Made by a program: the position numbers and the translations under genes
Shown here: positions 61,035-64,000 of the stretch, piece after piece
How positions within the stretch are numbered: position 1 is the stretch's first letter
How the letters are laid out: the number at the start of each line of letters is the position of its first letter
Origin: Dyella sedimenti
GTDB lineage: Bacteria > Pseudomonadota > Gammaproteobacteria > Xanthomonadales > Rhodanobacteraceae
Direction of reading: 5' to 3'
Length of the DNA stretch: 64,000 nt
NCBI RefSeq assembly: GCF_022760995.1
Contig: NZ_JAKWJO010000011.1
Location: 1 to 64,000 of the forward strand
The notes under the pieces: generated by a model
The model's input: only the letters and a program-made list of their open reading frames with translations
Database searches by the model: none
What the model was told of the DNA's origin: nothing

Positions 61035-63467
61035 ATGAAGCTGCGCTACACGGCGTTGTATGTCGCGATGGCATGGGTGCTCGCTCCGGGCACGCTGCTG
61101 GCGGCGGACCAGCAGGATGCATCACCGCAGAACCCGCCGTCCCAGAATCCCGCACAGGCCGGCAAGAAGGTCAAGGATCTCGATGCCGTGCAGGTGAGCG
61201 CCACCAAGCGTGAGACGCCCCTGCAGAAGACGCCGGTGGCGGTCAGTGCCATCACGCCCGATACGCTCGACAAGGAGCGCGTGATGACGGTGCAGGACCT
61301 CACCAAGCTGGTGCCGGGCCTGCAGGGTACCAGCGAGGGCGACCACGGCGTGGTGACGCTGACCTTGCGCGGCATCGGCAACGACAGCGCCAAGACCGAG
61401 TACGCCGATCCCGAGGTGGCCACCTTCGTCGACGGCGTGTACACGCCGCGCGCCGAAGCCGCGGCCGGCCTGCTGCTGGACATGGACGGCGTGGAAGTGC
61501 TGCGCGGCCCGCAGGGCACGCTGTGGGGCCGCAACTCCACGGCGGGCGCGATCAGCTTCCAGACCGCCAAGCCCGACCTCAATGCCGGCTTCTATGGCAA
61601 CGCGCAGGTGGAGGCGGGCAACTACAACGAGGTGGGCGCGCGCGCCGCGTTCAACCTGCCGATCAGCAGCACGTTCGCGATGCGCGTGGCGGTAGTGCAC
61701 CAGCAGCACGACGGCTACGTGGACTACCAGAACCCGGAAAGCGAGCTGCCCAGCGTGGCCCAGCAGCAGGCCACCTACCTGGCCTCGGGCGGCGATCCTG
61801 CGAAGTTCCAGCCGATCAATGCCGACCAGTTCATCCATGGCGGCCAGAAGTACAGTGCCCAGGACCAGTCGGCCGCCCGCGTGAGCGCGCTGTGGCAGCC
61901 CAGCGATGCGTTCAAGTGGAACATCTCCTACGAGTATTTCATCGATCGCGGCACGCCGAGCCTCAGCCTGATGCAGACGCCGCGCCAGGGGCAGGATTTC
62001 TGGTCCGCGCTGGTGGACGTGGCGCCGTACCTGGACCGCACCAGCAAGACGGTGCGCAGTCGCATGGACTGGAACATCAACGACGACATGCAGCTGAGCT
62101 ACATCGCCGGCTACAACCGCTACTCCGGCAAGAGCGACTACGACCAGGACGTCGGCGTGGCCGTGCCGACCAGCTTCACCACCGGCGGCATCTACCAGGA
62201 CGACCGCACCAACTATTCCAACTACGAAAGCTACAGCCAGGAAATCGACCTGAAGTCGCGCGGCCAGCAGGCCGTGGACTGGATCGTGGGCGCGTACTAC
62301 GCGTACGAGGACAACAACATCCGTTTCGACATCCCGCAGATGAACGGTACCCAGAACGGCACCGTGGCATGGCAGGGTTCCTTCATCCAGCCGAAGGAGA
62401 CGGTGGAGTCCGAGGCGATCTTCGGCCAGGCCACCTGGCACGTCTCCGACCATTGGCGCCTGACCGGTGGCGCGCGCTGGTCGCATGACGACAAGGAGAA
62501 CGACGGTGGCATCAACTGGGGCTGGGACTACGATCCCACCGTGCCGCAGGTGCCGATCTCGCCGGGCACCATCCCCGGGCCGGCCAACGGCTTCACCGTG
62601 TCGACCTACAACAGCGCCAAGTACAGCAAGGGCAAGGTCACCTGGCTGGCCCGCGTGGATACCGACGTCAGCGACAACGGGCTGCTGTATGCCAGCGTAT
62701 CCACCGGCTACAAGTCGGGCGGTACCCAGGACGGCGGCGCGCTGTACAAGCCCGAGTCGCTGACCAACTACGAGATCGGTACCAAGTTCACCTTCCTCGA
62801 CGGTCACATGACCTGGAACTCGGACGTCTACTACGAGGACTTCAAGAACTTCCAGCTGTCCGCGCCCATCACCTATCCGAACGGCAACCTGGGCCTGGGC
62901 TTCTCCAACGTGGGCGGCAGCACCAAGGTGATCGGCATCGAGTCGGAGCTGGCCTACCAACAGAAGGACGACCGCTTCGACCTGATCTTCTCAGCCATCC
63001 CGAAGAAGAAGCTGGGCACGCTGGTCTACGCGGGAAGCAACGACTACCAGGGCCTGCCGGTCTGTCCGCCGCAGTCGGGCCTGGCCAACTGCACGGACGT
63101 CAGCGGCAACGACCTGCCGCACGCGCCGAACGTGTCGTTGACCGGCATCTACGAGCACGACTTCCACCTGGACAACGGCGGCCGCCTGACGCCACGCCTG
63201 AGCGCGCAGTACCAGAGCAGCCAGTGGTTGAGCTATTTCAACCTCGGCGAAGGCGACAAGCAGAAGGCTTACGTGCGCGGCGACCTGTCGCTGCGCTACA
63301 CCGAGCCGGGCGACCGCTGGTGGGTCAACGCGTACGTGCAGAACGTGGCCAACGGCAAGGTGCGCACCAGCGCGGGTCGCTTCCTGATGGCGGACGGTTC
63401 GCTGCAGTACATCTCGCAGTACCTGGCGCCGCGCACGTACGGCGTCCAGCTCGGCGTTTGGTTCTAG
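61035..63467 (+). CDS. TonB-dependent outer membrane receptor (oligosaccharide uptake)
   Basis: 810 residues. Signal peptide MKLRYTALYVAMAWVLAPGT then LLAAD; a TonB-box-like LDAVQVSATKRE near residue 50; plug domain with GVEVLRGPQGTLWGRNSTAG near 155; and a 22-strand barrel ending with the terminal aromatic RTYGVQLGVWF. It moves a ligand across the outer membrane using TonB/ExbBD energy. Shared operators with the GH3 gene indicate a sugar ligand, as in the carbohydrate-utilisation (CUT) loci of xanthomonads. Confidence 0.93.
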   Translation: MKLRYTALYVAMAWVLAPGTLLAADQQDASPQNPPSQNPAQAGKKVKDLDAVQVSATKRETPLQKTPVAVSAITPDTLDKERVMTVQDLTKLVPGLQGTSEGDHGVVTLTLRGIGNDSAKTEYADPEVATFVDGVYTPRAEAAAGLLLDMDGVEVLRGPQGTLWGRNSTAGAISFQTAKPDLNAGFYGNAQVEAGNYNEVGARAAFNLPISSTFAMRVAVVHQQHDGYVDYQNPESELPSVAQQQATYLASGGDPAKFQPINADQFIHGGQKYSAQDQSAARVSALWQPSDAFKWNISYEYFIDRGTPSLSLMQTPRQGQDFWSALVDVAPYLDRTSKTVRSRMDWNINDDMQLSYIAGYNRYSGKSDYDQDVGVAVPTSFTTGGIYQDDRTNYSNYESYSQEIDLKSRGQQAVDWIVGAYYAYEDNNIRFDIPQMNGTQNGTVAWQGSFIQPKETVESEAIFGQATWHVSDHWRLTGGARWSHDDKENDGGINWGWDYDPTVPQVPISPGTIPGPANGFTVSTYNSAKYSKGKVTWLARVDTDVSDNGLLYASVSTGYKSGGTQDGGALYKPESLTNYEIGTKFTFLDGHMTWNSDVYYEDFKNFQLSAPITYPNGNLGLGFSNVGGSTKVIGIESELAYQQKDDRFDLIFSAIPKKKLGTLVYAGSNDYQGLPVCPPQSGLANCTDVSGNDLPHAPNVSLTGIYEHDFHLDNGGRLTPRLSAQYQSSQWLSYFNLGEGDKQKAYVRGDLSLRYTEPGDRWWVNAYVQNVANGKVRTSAGRFLMADGSLQYISQYLAPRTYGVQLGVWF

Positions 63468-63573
63468 CGCCATGGACGGGCGGCGCCCCACCTCGATGGC
63501 GCCGCCGATGGTTTGCCGTTCACCAGGCGACGTGCCGGGGCATGTCGCCGACCCTCCCCATGAATGGCACATT

Positions 63574-63608
63574 GGCCGGGCCCCGTGGGGCGGTCCGGCC
63601 TTTCTTTC
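63574..63608 (+). terminator. Terminator after TonB receptor
   Basis: GGCCGG-GCCCC / GGGGC-GGT-CCGGCC stem with a short GTG loop, followed by TTTCTTTC. A second perfect hairpin, GGCGGCGCC / GGCGCCGCC, lies nearer the receptor stop at about 63480-63507. Confidence 0.65.
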
Positions 63609-63650
63609 ATCGATGCCCGCGCACGGGCTGCCGGCTGGATGGGGGCGATC

Positions 63651-64000
63651 ATGGCTCGCTTGAGGAAAGTGTTGGTAGTGGGCGGCGGCACGGCGGGATG
63701 GCTTGCCGCCTGTTATCTCGCCAAGGCGCTGAACGCGGCCGATCCACGCAGCGTGCAGGTGCACCTGGTGGAATCGCCCGACATCGGCCTGCTCGGCGTG
63801 GGCGAGGCGACCTTTCCCTCGATCCGCGGCACGCTCTCGGCCATCGGCCTGGACGAGCGCCGCTTCCTGGTGGGCGCCACGGCGACCTACAAGCAGGGCA
63901 TCCACTATCGCCATTGGGTGCGGCCACCCGGCACGCCGGGCCGCGAGCATTTCTTCCATCCGTTCAGCCTGCCCAGCCAGCGCCCGGGCGGGCCCGAGCT
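63651..64000 (+). CDS. Tryptophan 7-halogenase family flavoprotein, cut by window end
   Basis: The first 116 residues are visible and the frame is open at the end of the window. The FAD-binding VLVVGGGTAGWLAACYLAKAL (GxGxxG variant with the GGGTAGW signature of flavin-dependent tryptophan halogenases) begins at residue 7, followed by LLGVGEATFPSI near 48 and YKQGIHYRHW near 83, all typical of the PrnA-like family. ATG 63651 is chosen because GGGGG lies six bases upstream; ATG 63639 is in frame. Homologues accompany TonB receptors in sugar loci, where their true reaction is not established. Confidence 0.9.
   Translation, partial: MARLRKVLVVGGGTAGWLAACYLAKALNAADPRSVQVHLVESPDIGLLGVGEATFPSIRGTLSAIGLDERRFLVGATATYKQGIHYRHWVRPPGTPGREHFFHPFSLPSQRPGGPE

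Overview
The window reads as part of a high-GC gammaproteobacterial chromosome of the Xanthomonadales (Lysobacterales), most likely a Rhodanobacteraceae member such as Dyella, Luteibacter or Frateuria. The evidence is the gene order ndk-rlmN-pilW-rodZ-yfgM-bamB-der and guaB-guaA, a LacI / GH3 / TonB-receptor / tryptophan-halogenase sugar locus, REP-type palindromes, and Xanthomonas-like versions of MoeB and DUF2058. The genus is inference; no rRNA, tRNA or CRISPR array is visible.

Region 1 (1-9.85 kb) is a defence and accessory island of lower GC. It holds a partial unknown gene, an AlbA_2 (Schlafen-type) protein on the minus strand, a complete four-gene QatABCD anti-phage system (KAP ATPase, QatB, QueC-like QatC, TatD-like QatD; translationally coupled), an orphan fragment resembling the C-terminal part of PrlF antitoxin, a HipBA toxin-antitoxin pair and an orphan ParS/Xre-like DNA-binding protein.

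Region 2 (10.3-19.2 kb) looks like a zinc-limitation locus. A COG0523 (CobW-type) GTPase, an M13 metallopeptidase lipoprotein and a ZIP transporter each lie behind a GTTA/TAAC palindrome that resembles a Zur box. A phospholipase-D-like protein and a broken cupredoxin gene share the first box. A 5'-truncated CDP-diacylglycerol diphosphatase gene and a sigma-factor operon with two membrane proteins follow.

Region 3 (19.3-39.9 kb) is conserved core genome: a CycA-type permease; a PsrA-like TetR regulator with twin operators heading a beta-oxidation operon (HAD/ECH fusion plus thiolase); ndk; rlmN; the rodZ-yfgM-bamB-der outer-membrane/ribosome block; rhodanese-MoeB; a tandem GNAT protein; folD; guaB; guaA. 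Directly downstream of guaA, a known integration hotspot, lie an integrase remnant fused to a LysR remnant and a lower-GC short-chain dehydrogenase, which is a decayed island.

Region 4 (41.7-56.8 kb) is catabolic and miscellaneous. It has a fumarylacetoacetase / cyclase / MFS / outer-membrane channel operon divergent from a TetR regulator and flavin reductase, separated by a palindromic operator. It continues with a carotenoid-biosynthesis membrane protein, a DUF1080 hydrolase, a MarR operon containing an isochorismatase-like protein without the nucleophilic cysteine, a LysR-controlled divergent dehydrogenase pair, tadA, a CHAD protein, a sirtuin and a HAD phosphatase.

Region 5 (57-64 kb) is a carbohydrate-uptake locus: a LacI regulator, a GH3 glucosidase, a TonB-dependent receptor and a tryptophan halogenase cut by the window edge. 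The same TGACAGCGCTGTCA operator precedes both the GH3 gene and the receptor gene, where it is doubled.
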